From assembly GCA_014607495.2 (NCBI GenBank), contig CP053154.1, positions 6,696,001 through 6,760,000 on the forward strand: 64,000 bases of DNA. Direction: 5' to 3'. This DNA is from Carposina sasakii. Taxonomy: Eukaryota > Arthropoda > Insecta > Lepidoptera > Carposinidae. Every line of letters starts with the position of its first letter. Position 1 is the first letter of the stretch. Positions 1-49,230 of this stretch are shown here, in pieces. The translations under genes were made by a program, and so were the position numbers. The notes under the pieces are model-generated. The model had not been told where the DNA came from, ran no database searches, and worked only from the letters and a program-made list of their open reading frames with translations.

Positions 1-1430
1 TACAGCACGAGTGCTGATGATAGCGGAGAAATGGCGTCATCTGGGAACAAAAAGCTTGGAAGTGAAACACTTAAATCAAGCAGAAAGACTGTGGATGGAA
101 CGCGCTCAGATCGAAGATTTCCCTGAGGAAATCCATAACCTCAGGAAGGGAAGAGCATTAACAAAGAGCAGTCGCTTATACAAACTGGACCCGGAATTAA
201 AAGAAGGACTACTGCGAGTACAAAAGCCGCATCGGAGCCACCAACATAGCTTCGGGAATGAAGAACCCAGTCATCCTGAGTGGAAGGCATCCACTCAGCC
301 GCCTGCTTATCATGAAGCACCACAAAGCAGCGGGACATGGAAGCCACGAACGGGTAGTGAACGACCTACGACAGCAGTACTGGATCCTTCACCTAAGACC
401 AGCCGTAAAGAACACGGCGAGAGAATGCACATGGTGCCGGGTCAGAAGAGCCAATCCTCGAATACCGAAGACAGGGGATCTGCCGCTAGCCAGAATGGAC
501 CCAGGATCACGCCCTTTCACCAATTGTGGCGTGGATTATTTCGGGCCCATGATGGTTACCATTGGAAGGCGACACGAGAAGAGATGGTGTGCACTCTTCA
601 CCTGTTTGACCACGCGAGCCATTCATCTGGAGCTCGTGGCCAGCCTGTCTACCGACTCTGCCATCATGGCACTAAGAAGAATGGCAGCAAGAAGAGGATG
701 GCCCCCGACTAATGTACAGCGACAACGGGACCAACTTTCGAGGAGCGGATGTTGAGTTACGCGCCGCCTATGAAGAATGGCCCCAACTCTTGAAGACTTC
801 GCGCTGACTCATCGGATGACATGGCGTTTCATCCCTCCTGGCGCACCTAATCAGGGAGGTGCATGGGAGCGCTTAGTGCGCTCGGTGAAGGTGGCACTCA
901 ACGCCACCCTGAACGAGAAATACCCCAAAGAAGAGGTATTACATACTTTTACTGGTTGAGGCTGAGTACTCGGTAAATGCTCGTCCTTTAAACCCATGTT
1001 TCCTGCAGTCCTGATGACCCAGAGGCATTAACTCCGAACCATTTTCTGCTGGGGTCATCGCAGGGTCTTCCTCAAAACCGGTCCATGCCAACCAGCTGAT
1101 AGAAAAGCCTGGCGCGTAGCCCAAGCGCTGGCTGACGAATTTTGGAGAAGATGGATCCGAGAGTACCTACCCACTTTGGTACCTCGAGGGAACTCCTCAG
1201 AAAACAGGCAGCAGATCCAACCCGGAGATTTGGTGGTGGTTGTAGATCAAGATCTCCCACGCAACGTCCCTGGCCACGAGGGATCGTCGAAGCCGTCCAC
1301 CCAGGACCTGATGGTGAGGTGCGAACAGCTGACGTAAGGACCAGCGGAGGTGTTTTCCGGAGGCCGACCAGGAAATTGGCTGTTCTTCCGAAGTGAGGCT
1401 TCGAAGTAAACTTCTGCGCCGGGGGGAGAA
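1..1430 (+). mobile_element. BEL/Pao LTR retrotransposon, decayed 3' part of pol (integrase)
   Basis: Translation in three frames gives the end of a BEL/Pao polyprotein: the linker before integrase (about 11-225), the His/Cys zinc region and first catalytic Asp (VDYFGP) in the frame of 258-755, the second catalytic motif (YSDNGTNF) near 712-740, the third (GGAWERLV, catalytic Glu) in 777-959, and the C-terminal domain near 1142-1396. Frame changes near 225 and 700-715 and internal stops make it a pseudogene. It continues upstream out of the window. Confidence 0.85.
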
Positions 1431-2191
1431 TGTTAAGAACAGCAGAGACTGTAAATAAGTGTTATAAGTAATTGAGGACATTTAATCAAAAGTGAACTAA
1501 AAGTGATTATTGTGTTTTAATAAGTTGCTCGACGCTGATTGGTCAGATTATGTTTTACTATAGAGATTACGAATTACATAGGATAATTAATGTAAAATAT
1601 AAAGTAGGTCACACATTTTATTATTTGTCAGTGTAGAGAACGTTACGACCTACAAAATGATATATAAAACATAGATATACCTCGAAAGATATGTTAAATA
1701 ATTAATGAAAAAGGTTACATGAATGTCTAGTTTTCGTAGAACGTACCATTTGAATTGTAAATAGCTTTTTGATTTCAAGTTCTACATGAATAATTGTTTT
1801 GTTATAAGGTAAGGCACTGAAAAACCTGTAAAAATATGTAACTTTCAATAGTGTAAGATTAATATGTTTTGAGATTGCGACCGAGATAGGTATAAACCAA
1901 AGTAAAAATTGTAGTGAAAAGCGGTCAAGTTTGGTAGGCAAAATCTGCCTATTTACGGACGGTAAGGGAGAACCCGAGGGATAAAAATTCCGTCCGTATG
2001 AACTTTGTAGTTTTCCTATACAGTGCCTACAGTCAAGAAATAAGAAGAAAAATTGTAAATAGTTAGAAATAATAAGAAGCTTTGTGTAATAACTGTCTTC
2101 GAGGGAGTTAAGAAAATATACAGTCCACGAGCATCGAAAGTGTTTTATTCAGTCGGACGGGGCACCGCTATTGGGAAGTTTGTTCGGTAAC
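1431..2191 (+). repeat. Probable 3' LTR of the BEL/Pao element
   Basis: Begins TGTTAAGAAC right after the purine tract ggggggagaa that follows the pol remnant, the expected polypurine-tract/LTR junction. The right end is uncertain; about 2191 (after gttcggtaac) is a guess, since no second LTR or target duplication is in the window. Confidence 0.55.
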
Positions 2192-2304
2192 CCGCCTGGC
2201 CCCCCCAACCCCTTGTCGCCGGCGACGACCGAAGTCGGAGTCCGCGACACGCATGTTTTCCAGAAAAGTTTGCAAATTGCTTAAAATAACTGAATCGACA
2301 CAGG

Positions 2305-2712
2305 GATTCGGCGGGAAAAGCTGGAAGGGTGCAAGTGTTATTTTCTTGTGAAAATCAAAAATTATTTGTAAATGGCTTGCATGTGTCCGTAAAGTGATGT
2401 TTTCTGGTAGATAAGTTATATTTTGATTACTTGTGCTGTGAATCTAGTGCGTGTGCATGGTTTTATACGCAGGTAAGCCAAGTGAAACTTTAGCCGGATT
2501 ACGATCTCTTCATGGGCGCATGTAAGTTGTTTCTGCAATAATTTTTCATTTTGACTAACTTTACACTTGTTCTTGAGGATTTTCCCGACGTTTCCATTCA
2601 TCATCATCATTATCATCCATCATTATGTTCAGAAATCATTTACTAAAGACAATGGCTGTATGGGCTTAGTTCCCCTTGCCTTTCCTTCGGGATAAAACTA
2701 AATAAAAAAAAA
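2305..2712 (+). mobile_element. Retroposon, ~410 bp, complete, with 14-bp target-site duplication
   Basis: Starts gattcggcgggaaaagctgg and ends in ttcgggataaaactaaat plus an A-run. It is flanked on both sides by tgaatcgacacagg (2291-2304 and 2713-2726). PolyA tail plus a long direct duplication is the mark of LINE-mediated retroposition. No RNA polymerase III box A/B was recognised and there is no long ORF, so its origin is unclear. It is the reference copy for a family found at 45.5-47.8, 55.1 and 62.6 kb. Confidence 0.85.
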
Positions 2713-2726
2713 TGAATCGACACAGG

Positions 2727-5700
2727 ATAGCAGAAGGCAGAAGGAGGTTGCTTCGTCGAGTACGAGTGAGCAGGACGCAAGATATTTTGTTTGGGGTGTG
2801 GCTAACGGTGACGTCGATACTTTTACGCTTGTTTACATTAGATTACCTACATTTTCGTATTTTTTTGTAACATTTTGAAGGTAGTTTCGTTGTTTACATG
2901 AGGCTCCGTAATTGTTCATTTTAACTACTTACCCTAAATTCTCTATTCTTTATCAAACGCACGAATCGTTTCGTTGATTTTGTTGTTTATTTTTATTTAT
3001 TATTTTGATGTTCGCACTAAATAAAGTTCGTGTTGTATACAATGAAGGTATGTACGTAGAAAAACCTTTCTTGGCTATGCGTTACTTGTGATTTCAAAGA
3101 GTAAAATATAAAGTAAATGCAGTATATATAGAAAATGACTGAAATAGAAACCCATATAACTAAATATAGAGTAGGTTTAGCTACATGTATAAAAAGGATT
3201 TCAATATAAGTACATCAGCCTAATGTGAGGGATTTTTATAAAAATAATATGGGTAAGTACTTTAACAGGTCGACTATCTATAAACCCTATGCCAGGAAAA
3301 TAAAATAGCCTTTATATTATGTACTTTACTTGCTTAATATGTTTACAAAATAGTTATACAAATTAATGCTGTACAATTCCAAAGCAAAAAATTACACTAT
3401 TTGAACATGTGTCTTTGCTTATACATAATACATGGTATTGTATAATGGATGTATCTACATGTAAGGTTATTATGATTGTACTGTAATACACTTCGAAAAA
3501 TTATAAAATTGCAGTTGACTAATACCTATCACTTTTTAATACATATCTAAAATTTAAAACAAACTTAGTAGCAAAGGTTTATCACAAGAATCTTCATAAA
3601 CTTAAGTAGATATACATAACTAAATTCCAGTTAAAATAAAATAATGTTAGAATACGAGCCCTTTATCGTTATCTAGCTAGAGAAAATAAGCAATATATTC
3701 GTTAAATTGTCAATTATTATGCACTGTTTCGAGGCATGTAAGCAATTTGAACATAGATAATCATACCAGCAGCACTACATAATGACTGGCTTGGACTTGA
3801 GATCTCCTCTTTTTTCCAGTACACTCATGACACATTTTAGCCGGAGGACCTTTAAAAGAGCAGTACCTTGTAGGCTAACTCTATCAGCATTAGTTTATTC
3901 GACTTAGTTTCACCACTTGTTATAAGTTTTGTTATGGATAACCTATCTGGCACTTATTTTGACAGAGATACCACACAATCTTCTGTGAAAAAAGTGCTAG
4001 TTAGGTTATCCGGAACTTAATATCAAGTGGTGAAACTGGCACTTAGGGTCGTAAACCATTTCTTGCGCTAATTTATTTAATCTATACTATCAAACCCAGC
4101 TGTGGTTCATCCACAGGCAACGGTGCGTTGAGCATTACCTGCTATTTGTAATGTCAATCAGGATCAAAATTGGCACATTCTTCTAATTAGCTCACTGCTA
4201 TATAAAACAATCTCTAACTAATTGAATAATGGCCTTTCACTGTAGAGTAAACCTCGGCCCAATTATTATACATTTCCAATACCTGCACATACCGTATATC
4301 TTAATAATATCATGAATCACTATACAATCCCACTCTAGCTTTGGGACGGAATTTACTCAACTATGGTGAAATAAGCTCGACTATTTATGATAAACACACA
4401 TTTTACAATTTTTACACTCACTATTACTTGTGCCAGTACAAAAAATTTGGCACACATAGTCAGCCTTGCATCCCGACTATTAGAATGAAAGTAAAAATGC
4501 CTGAAGAGCTTAATTATAATAGGAAGTAAACACTTCTTGGTCATGTCCTAAAGTTTCATGTATACAACGCATAGGCCGATTTGTTTGATCAGTATAACTA
4601 CTGCTATAGTTAGTTTAACTGAGCTTATTTATGTACTTTAAAAAACGTCAAAAATACTATAGCTTGACAGACGATTTTGAATAATAATTAGCTTAACCAC
4701 TGATCAAACAATATGTCCTTAGACACACAAACTGACAATACAAATTCCGTATACATGTACCTAACATCATCGAAAGCACAATGACTAGTTAGCAAAAACG
4801 TTTGTGCTCTCCATTTATTATATTAGCTATTGATGATGATAGTGTTCTATTTTAATAGCAGTGACAAAATAATAAGGAATAAAGTAGATTAAAAATGTTC
4901 CTGTTTTAAATGTTTCTACTACTATTTATATAATGAAGTTTGTTAACTACGAAGGGCGACTATCCAGTCACTTGTTCAGAAGTCGTTACTCTATTGTATA
5001 AAGCAATATTACTATTACATCCCATCTAGAAAAGGAGCCTTCGAATTGTGAAAATGCTAGTGAATAGAAAGATAAACCATAGGATTGACATTTCGCTAGA
5101 TTACGACAAACAGGATGTAACAAGGAGTGTTTGACGTTGGTTATCGTAACAGATTCTTTAATATCGATTAGACTTTCTCACGTCATTAAACGAGCGTGCC
5201 AAATGAAGGCCTCCTACTAGAGGGAAGGAGAATATTTCAATTAATTATATTGAGAAATTATATTACTTTGTAAGCACCCCAGTTGATATCTTTCTATTTA
5301 TTATACAGCTTTTTTACGAATATAATGCTACTCGTCGAAGGGGGCTGAAATACCTTTAATCGTCCATTTGGTGCTATAAATGACGGCACAAGTGGGTCGT
5401 GTTTAACTAACGACTAGTAATTTAAATAGCTAATAATATGTACATAGACCCTAATGTGTAGTGATATGATGAACATGAATCATGAGCAGTATTATAAAAT
5501 GTATGTACACTAACTGTACCAATACCTCTAGCCTACGCCCAGTTATACTCATAAATATACAAGAACAAAGAACGAAGTGCTGTCACTGCACAAATTGAAG
5601 CACCGTAATGGCCGCGCAAAGGCGTAAAAGTACATGTGTGCGTATTTTCTGGTAGAGTGCATTTCACCGTGGTTTCTTTGGATGATAGACAGCACTAGTT

Positions 5701-6849
5701 ACAATGTGTATGACCATATTTTCTGTGTAACTGCATACAAAACATGTTAGTTCCGAATTCAGGCATAGGAGTTATTCTATGAAACGGACGCTAGACGCCG
5801 AGCTTACTATAGTTTGTGTATGTGTAGGTGGATAATATGTGGGGTAATACATCCCTCCTATATCCATCAGCTTACTATGAATGCTTCAATCTGTGTAGTG
5901 ACAGAAAACACTCCGTCCGTTGTTCTTATATATTCATGGTTATTCTTTACAAAATTATCTCTTGGTTGGACAAAAATATCTCCATAATAATTATACAAGT
6001 ATGCTTAATGAAAATAAATTTCAAGTAATATAACGGACGGTACTGGCACTTTTGAAGAAACGCAAATACCTAATATTTCAATTCCCTTTTATGATTTAAT
6101 ACTTACAGCAATTTTTATAACTATATGATTAATTTAAAGTTTTGACGTCAAATTACAATTTTATCTGTCAAGTACGAAAGTAAAATTACTATTGGGAACA
6201 CAAAGTCCTGTCTTTACCTCGGAGTTTCAAAATCCTAAATAGATATATAGTTATTGCTGGTCAAAACCAGAGATTCGAGGATACAAACGTGGCCTATTTA
6301 AAAATGTATGGTCTGGAACCATAAAAAAAATGTTTAGAATGTCGTACTTATTGTCAGGTTAGATTTCTTGTGATATGAACTGTGAATGCAAAAAAATGTG
6401 AAAACAAACGAAATGTGAGATCATTATGTCACAATGACGTTTCTCATAAAACCTAATTCATTCCATACATCAAATACATGATGAGACAGGGTATTGCCAT
6501 ATTTACTATTTGCTATCAATGATTAATGGAATGCCAATTGTTATCACGTAAAAATAATAAATCTCTTTTTGTGGTATAAATTGAAAGTAGTAATAAGTTA
6601 AACTAAGACAATAACTAATATAGTACTATACTCTAACTCACTATACAATATATTCAAATCAGATGCAGAGCTGAACTAATATAGACAAAGAAAATGGATG
6701 TGCAAAGTTGAGCATTCACCGTAATACCACTCGGAATGTCTTCATTCCTGATATGTTAAACCGAAAATCGTTCGCAAACAAAATACCCTGTAACTCAACC
6801 GTATACTTCTAGAGATTCGAAGCGAGATCACGAAACTAAACTAAGCATC
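2727..6849. other. Intergenic, no gene recognised
   Basis: AT-rich DNA between the BEL remnant and the Btk29A 3' end. All ORFs are short and unlike any protein I know. It contains a small palindromic MITE (3906-4040) and, near 5715-5800, a stretch resembling the TIR element in API5 intron 2. Confidence 0.6.
3906..4040. mobile_element. Small palindromic MITE (tttcaccactt family)
   Basis: Inverted ends agtttcaccacttg and caagtggtgaaact enclose a mirrored core (ggataacctatctggcac near the left, gctagttaggttatccgg near the right). A second copy lies at 34989-35123. Confidence 0.65.
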
Positions 6850-7032
6850 ACGTGTTTAAGTTCCGACCGGCGTCGAAGTGTGCCGTCAGACGGGCGAGGC
6901 GGCGTGGATGCGTCGCGCGCGCGGTAACGTCACGTGGTCGCGTTCGCGCGCGGGTTCGCGCGGTTTCGCGACTTCGCGCGGGATGGCGGCGCGCACTTCG
7001 CCCGGCCGCAGCAGTTGCAGCAACAATCGCAG
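6850..7032 (-). other. CpG-rich start of the Btk29A 3' UTR
   Basis: About 180 bp directly after the Btk29A stop, packed with CG dinucleotides (runs such as gcgcgcgcgg, ttcgcgcg) in an otherwise AT-rich setting. Both strands show ORFs here, but they are composition artefacts. It is probably transcribed 3' UTR. The polyadenylation site was not identified. Confidence 0.6.
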
Positions 7033-44283
<37,251 letters not shown>

Positions 44284-44576
44284 TTTTATAACTGAAAGCA
44301 TAACAATGAATATTAAGTCAAATTCTTTTCCAGTCCCTAGTCATTATTTTCCCTGAAAATTGCAGGTAGGCTTACTCTTACCATTTGGGACACTTGTGCA
44401 TTTTCTTTGGACTTTAACCATAAATAAATTTTTTAACACATTCACACTTGATGGCACAAATAGATACATATTTGCATTTCCTTGATTTTCTACAGGTGCC
44501 ACCAATGCTTATTTGTGTTCTGGCACTAGAAGTTCAACTGATGTTGGCATGCTAAGAAAATTTGCCAGCAAGGAAT

Positions 44577-44790
44577 ATCTATACTAATATTATAAATGTG
44601 AAAGTGTGTGTGTGTGTGTGTGTGTGATTGTCTGTCTTTCACAGCAAAACTACTGAACCAATTTGAATGAAATTTGGTACACAAATAGTCTAGAGCCCGA
44701 AAAAGGACATAGGCTACTTTTTATTGTGGTAGGTTGCACCACCCCGCCATAATCGAATAGCGCGCAGATGAAGTCGCAGGCAACAGTTAG
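44577..44790 (+). mobile_element. Helitron-like repeat with a (GT)n tract
   Basis: atctatactaatattataaatg followed by a GT run (about 44604-44627), then aaactactgaaccaattt and a cgcagatgaagtcgcaggc end, the usual layout of this lepidopteran repeat. Confidence 0.6.
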
Positions 44791-44889
44791 TGTTAAAATA
44801 CAACAATCCTTGGTTCTAAGCTGGTGCTAAGTTAAGCTACATAAAATCACATCTCTTTCTTGGAAAGTTAGGTGAAGCAAACCAACAGA

Positions 44890-45000
44890 GATGTATAAAG
44901 AAAATCATGAGAGTAGAGGAAGTAATAGACTTATGGCAGGACTTTAGCAAATGGAGGCCCTTGATCTCTGCCTACCCCAACTGGGAAAGAATGTGAACAT
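44890..45000 (+). mobile_element. LINE tail fragment
   Basis: Plus-strand translation gives KIMRVEEVIDLWQDFSKW and RPLISAYPNWER, the same C-terminal block as in the LINE at 49723-51287 ([18 protein letters not shown]). Confidence 0.6.
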
Positions 45001-45571
45001 CAATGTGAATCAATCATTCAAAGTAAAAGGCTAACGGCTAGTGGGCCTTAATTACTAATTCATTTAGAGACAAACTAACTTAACAGATCTTTCCAACAGA
45101 GATTATGTCTAGTATTATTCCTATTCCATTTCTAAACAATTTACAATATTCACACGTAAACTTTCTTTGCATCAAATAGGTAAAAAGCTAGTGCATGCAA
45201 TGCACTCAACACAATATTGTTTTGAAACCACCAGCAAAGACAACACTGCCGTTTTTGTAAAATACCTTTGTTTTATATCATTAAGATACTATTTTAGCAC
45301 AATATAACCATAATATAACTAATGTCAGTAAGTGAAAAGTATTGAAAACCGGCGAACAACCGGTTTTAACAATCTTACCATAAAATTGTTATCCATAATA
45401 TTTTCCTGTAAATTCCCGTTTGATGTTTTCGTTGTTTTCGTACAAGGGGTTAAAAGTTCAAACCCTCAGAACTCAATATTTAGCCATTACCATAAAATCA
45501 TTTAACACTCGAATTAAACAAGGGAATAATAAAAAACTGATAAAAAGAATTTTTTCCTCATTTTTTTTGTT

Positions 45572-45972
45572 TAGTTTATTCCGAAGGAAAGGCAAGGGGA
45601 ACTAAGCCCATACAGCCATTGTCTTTAGTAAATGATTTCTGAATTTATGATGGATGATAATGATGATGATGAATGAAAACGTCGGGAAAATCCTCAAGAA
45701 CAAGTGTAAAGTCAGTAAAAATGAAAAATAATTGCAGAAACAACTTACATGGGCCCATGAAGAGATCGTATTCCGGCTAAAGTTTTACTCAGCTTACCTG
45801 CGTATAAAACCATGCACACGCACTAGATTCACATCACAAGTAATCAAAATACAACTTATCTACCAGAAAACATCACTTTACGGACACATGCAAACCATTT
45901 TCAAATAATTTTTGATTTTTCAAAAGAAAATTACACCTGCACCCTTCCAGCTTTTCCCGCCGAATCCCCCTA
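45572..45972 (-). mobile_element. Retroposon copy, reverse orientation
   Basis: Full-length reverse copy of the 2305-2712 retroposon: starts at the 3' tail (tccgaaggaaaggcaagggg) and ends at the 5' end (ccagcttttcccgccgaatc). Confidence 0.8.
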
Positions 45973-46021
45973 AGTAAGTAATGCTAAACTCTTGACGGAT
46001 TTGACAAGTAATTTTTTGTTT

Positions 46022-46200
46022 TGTTTAGTTTATCCCTAAGGTAAGGCCCTATGCCCATACAGCCATTATCTTTTGTAAATGACTTCTGAATTTATGATGA
46101 ATGATGATAATGAATGGGAACGTCAAGAAAATCCTCAAGAACGAATGCAAAATTAGTTAAAATAAAAAATAATTGTAGAAACACTAACATAAAAATTTAT
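46022..46200 (-). mobile_element. Retroposon copy, reverse, 5'-truncated
   Basis: Tail end present (gtttatccctaaggtaaggc), upstream half missing. It meets the next, forward copy in a palindrome (atttaaatggcttgc... at about 46200-46255). Confidence 0.7.
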
Positions 46201-46229
46201 TTTTAAATGGCTTGCATGTGTCGGCAAGC

Positions 46230-46556
46230 CATTTAAAAAATAAATTTTGATTTTTACAAGAAATTTTTTACTTGTGATGTCATTTTGGTGCATGTGCATG
46301 GTTTAATATGCAGGTAAGCTGAGTAAAACTTTAGTCGGAATACGATCTCTTCATGGGCTCATGTAAGTTGTTTCTGCAATCATTTTTGATTTTGACTAAT
46401 TTTAAACTCGTTCTTGAGGATTTTTCCGACGTTTCCACTCATCATCATTGTCATCCATCATAAATTCAGAATACATTTTACTAAACAATGATTAGGCTGT
46501 ATGGGCTTAGTTCCCCTTGCCTTTCCTTCGGGATAAACTAAAAAAAAATATTTTAA
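46230..46556 (+). mobile_element. Retroposon copy, forward, 5'-truncated
   Basis: From the palindromic junction to ttcgggataaactaaaaaaa. More diverged than the three copies after it. Confidence 0.75.
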
Positions 46557-46590
46557 AAAATTGTTTATTTGATTTGGTGTACCTGGCTGC

Positions 46591-46986
46591 GGATTCGGCG
46601 GGAAAAGCTGGAAAGGTGCAGGTGTAATTTTCTTGTGAAAATCAAAAATTATTTGTAAATGGCTTGCATGTGTCTGTAAAGTGATGTTTTCTGGTAGATA
46701 AGTTATATTTTGACTACTTGTGATGTGAATCTATATGGTTTTATACACAGGTAAGCTGAGTAAAACTTTAGCCGGAATACGATCTCTTCATGGGCCCATG
46801 TAAGTTGTTTCTGCAATTATTTTTAATTTTGACTAACTTTACACTTGTTCTTGAGGATTTTCCCGACGTTTCCATTCATCATCATCATTATCATCCATCA
46901 TAAATTCAGAAATCATTTACTAAAGACAATGGCTGTATGGGCTTAGTTCCCCTTGCCTTTTTCGGGATACTAAACAAACAAAAAAC
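46591..46986 (+). mobile_element. Retroposon copy, forward, stacked
   Basis: ggattcggcgggaaaagctg to gggatactaaacaaacaaaa. Upstream flank gatttggtgtacc and downstream flank aatttggtgtaac are near-matching target duplications. Confidence 0.8.
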
Positions 46987-46999
46987 AATTTGGTGTAAC

Positions 47000-47378
47000 A
47001 GGATTCGGCGGGAAAAGCTGGAAGGGTGCAGTAATTTTCTTGTGAAAATCTGGCTTATGTGTCCGTAAAGTGATGTTTTCTGGTAGATAAGTTAAATTTT
47101 GATTACTTGTGATGTGAATCTAGTGCGTGTGCATGGTTTTATACGCAGGTGTAAAACTTTAGCCGGATTACGATCCTTCATGGGCGTATGTATGTTGTTT
47201 CTGCAATAATTTTTCATTTTGACTAACTTTACACTTGTTCTTGAGGATTTTCCCGACGTTTCCATTCATCATCATCATTTATCCATCATAAATTCAGAAA
47301 TCATTTACTAAAGACAATGGCTGTATGGGCTTAGTTCCCCTTGCCTTTCCTTCGGGATAAACTAAACAAACAAAAAAC
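47000..47378 (+). mobile_element. Retroposon copy, forward, stacked
   Basis: Flanked by aatttggtgtaac on both sides (46987-46999 and 47379-47391), a 13-bp target duplication shared with the copy before it. Confidence 0.85.
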
Positions 47379-47403
47379 AATTTGGTGTAACTGCATATTT
47401 TAG

Positions 47404-47817
47404 GATTCGGCGGGAAAAGCTGGAAGGGTGCAGGTGTAATTTTCTTGTGAAAATCAAAAATTATTTGTAAATGGCTTGCATGTGTCCGTAAAGTGATGTT
47501 TTCTGGTAGATAAGTTATATTTTGATTACTTGTGATGTGAATCTAGTGCGTGTGCATGGTTTTATACGCAGGTAAGCCGAGTAAAACTTTAGCCGGATTA
47601 CGATCTCTTCATGGGCGTATGTATGTTGTTTCTGCAATAATTTTTCATTTTGACTAACTTTACACTTGTTCTTGAGGATTTTCCCGACGTTTCCATTCAT
47701 CATCATCATTATCATCCATCATAAATTCAGAAATCATTTACTAAAGACAATGGCTGTATGGGCTTAGTTCCCCTTGCCTTTCCTTCGGGATAAACTAAAA
47801 AAAAAAAAAAAAAAAAA
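47404..47817 (+). mobile_element. Retroposon copy, forward, stacked, long polyA
   Basis: Flanked by gcatattttag on both sides (47393-47403 and 47818-47828); ends in an uninterrupted A run of about 20, a sign of recent insertion. Lies about 210 bp upstream of the MED7 start codon. Confidence 0.88.
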
Positions 47818-48026
47818 GCATATTTTAGATATTTTAGATAGAACAAAATTATTATCTCGTGATTTCGCGTGTATCTTGCTTTTCAATTTCTTCGCAACTA
47901 AACGTTAAGGTTTATTGCTAAATTCAGCTAGCTCAGAATAATAACTAAGTATATAATAGGCTGTAGTTGCAGACAATTTATTAATTGTAGTAATTGGGTA
48001 TTTAAACCAGGTTGAAATATCACAAA

Positions 48027-48215
48027 ATGTCTTCAGAGACTGCTCAAGTCAGTTCGTTGCCTTTACCTCCAATGCAATATATAAACTTTTACACTGATGA
48101 AAATGTACGACGAAACAGGGCACCATTGCCACCTCGCCCTATACATGATTCTTATTCAATGTTTGGGCATGCTTTTAGTGGTGATGACACCATAATAAGA
48201 TCCCTAGAAAGTCAG
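48027..48215 (+). CDS. MED7: MED7 coding exon 1
   Basis: Residues 1-63, proline-rich N-terminal part ([13 protein letters not shown]). Phase 0 at a CAG|GTAATT donor. The reading frame extends 15 nt upstream without an ATG. Confidence 0.95.
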
Positions 48216-49043
48216 GTAATTACTTATAAAAATTTGTAAAAATATATAAGAAAGTAGGTACACAATAAAATTACGTCTTAGTTAAGATCAGTAATTTAAA
48301 AAATATATATTTATTAAACTTTTCAGGGTTTTCGACGACTTTATCCTATGCACTTTGATAGAAGAAGAGAACTAAAAAAACTGAACCATTCTCTGCTTGT
48401 TAACTTCTTAGATCTGTTAGATTTACTTGTCCATTGCCCAGACTCACCCAAAAGAGCTGAAAAGGTTGAAGATCTAAGTTTGTTGTTTATTCACATACAC
48501 CATCTACTTAATGAGTTCCGACCTCATCAAGCTAGAGAAACTCTCAGAGTCATGATGGAGCTTCAAAAACGCCAGAGAGTAGAAACAGGGATGAGGTAAG
48601 TCTTATTTGTATTTTAACTATGTTAAATTAATAGGTATGAATATGTGTACTTATATGAAAGATTTGCAGAAACTAAGGTCTGTCCTACTCATACAGTACC
48701 CCTGTTGAAATAATATTCTGATTCAACTTAAATTCTATTCCTAAAATCAATGTACTGTCTGTGGTTTGACTTGTCTCTTTTAGTAGGTAAACTACATTAA
48801 TTACAATTACATTGCTGACCATGTTTCTGGTATTACAGATTTCAAAAACATTTAGATAAAGTACAGGATATTCTGCAGAATGCTCTTCAGAGCTTGCCCG
48901 ATCAAAATGAAACTGAATCAAAATTTAAGGTACCAACTGAAATTCTAGAGCAAATGGATTGCAGCCCTAGTGATGGAACAAATGTAGATCAGTGCTATGA
49001 ACTGGACCGTATCATGTGTAGTGTAGTTGACAATATGAGATAA
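48027..49043 (+). CDS. MED7: MED7, Mediator complex subunit 7 (3 coding exons)
   Basis: Subunit of the Mediator middle module, which bridges transcription factors and RNA polymerase II in the nucleus; in the family MED7 pairs with MED21 through a C-terminal coiled coil. Exons 48027-48215, 48327-48595, 48839-49043, all GT-AG; 663 nt, 220 residues, the usual animal length. The N-terminus has the MED7 signature [14 protein letters not shown] and APLPPRP; the middle has GFRRLYP and [20 protein letters not shown]; then the helical [17 protein letters not shown] block. The start was chosen as the first ATG, giving MSSETAQVS. An AATAAA lies at 49098-49103. Just upstream are stacked retroposons ending at 47817, leaving about 200 bp for promoter and 5' UTR. 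Confidence 0.96.
48327..48595 (+). CDS. MED7: MED7 coding exon 2
   Basis: Residues 64-153, the conserved helical core from [19 protein letters not shown] to KRQRVETGM. Intron of 111 bp before it; GTAAGT donor in phase 2. Confidence 0.96.
48839..49043 (+). CDS. MED7: MED7 coding exon 3
   Basis: Residues 153-220, [20 protein letters not shown] followed by a poorly conserved acidic tail; TAA at 49041-49043. Confidence 0.94.
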
Positions 49044-49097
49044 AAATTATTATTTTTGCTGTGTCCACATAAGATTAGATTTAAATATTTTTTAAAC

Positions 49098-49103
49098 AAT
49101 AAA
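49098..49103 (+). terminator. MED7 polyadenylation signal
   Basis: AATAAA 54 nt after the MED7 stop codon on the same strand, the expected distance for a short 3' UTR. Confidence 0.6.
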
Positions 49104-49230
49104 ATTATTATAAATTTCGAGAGCTCAAATATATTTTCTGATAAAGTAAGCAACCTACTAGATCTCTTTCGAAAACAAGATTTCTTTTAATAAATATTTT
49201 TTAATTTCCCAACACCTGCACCTATATTGG

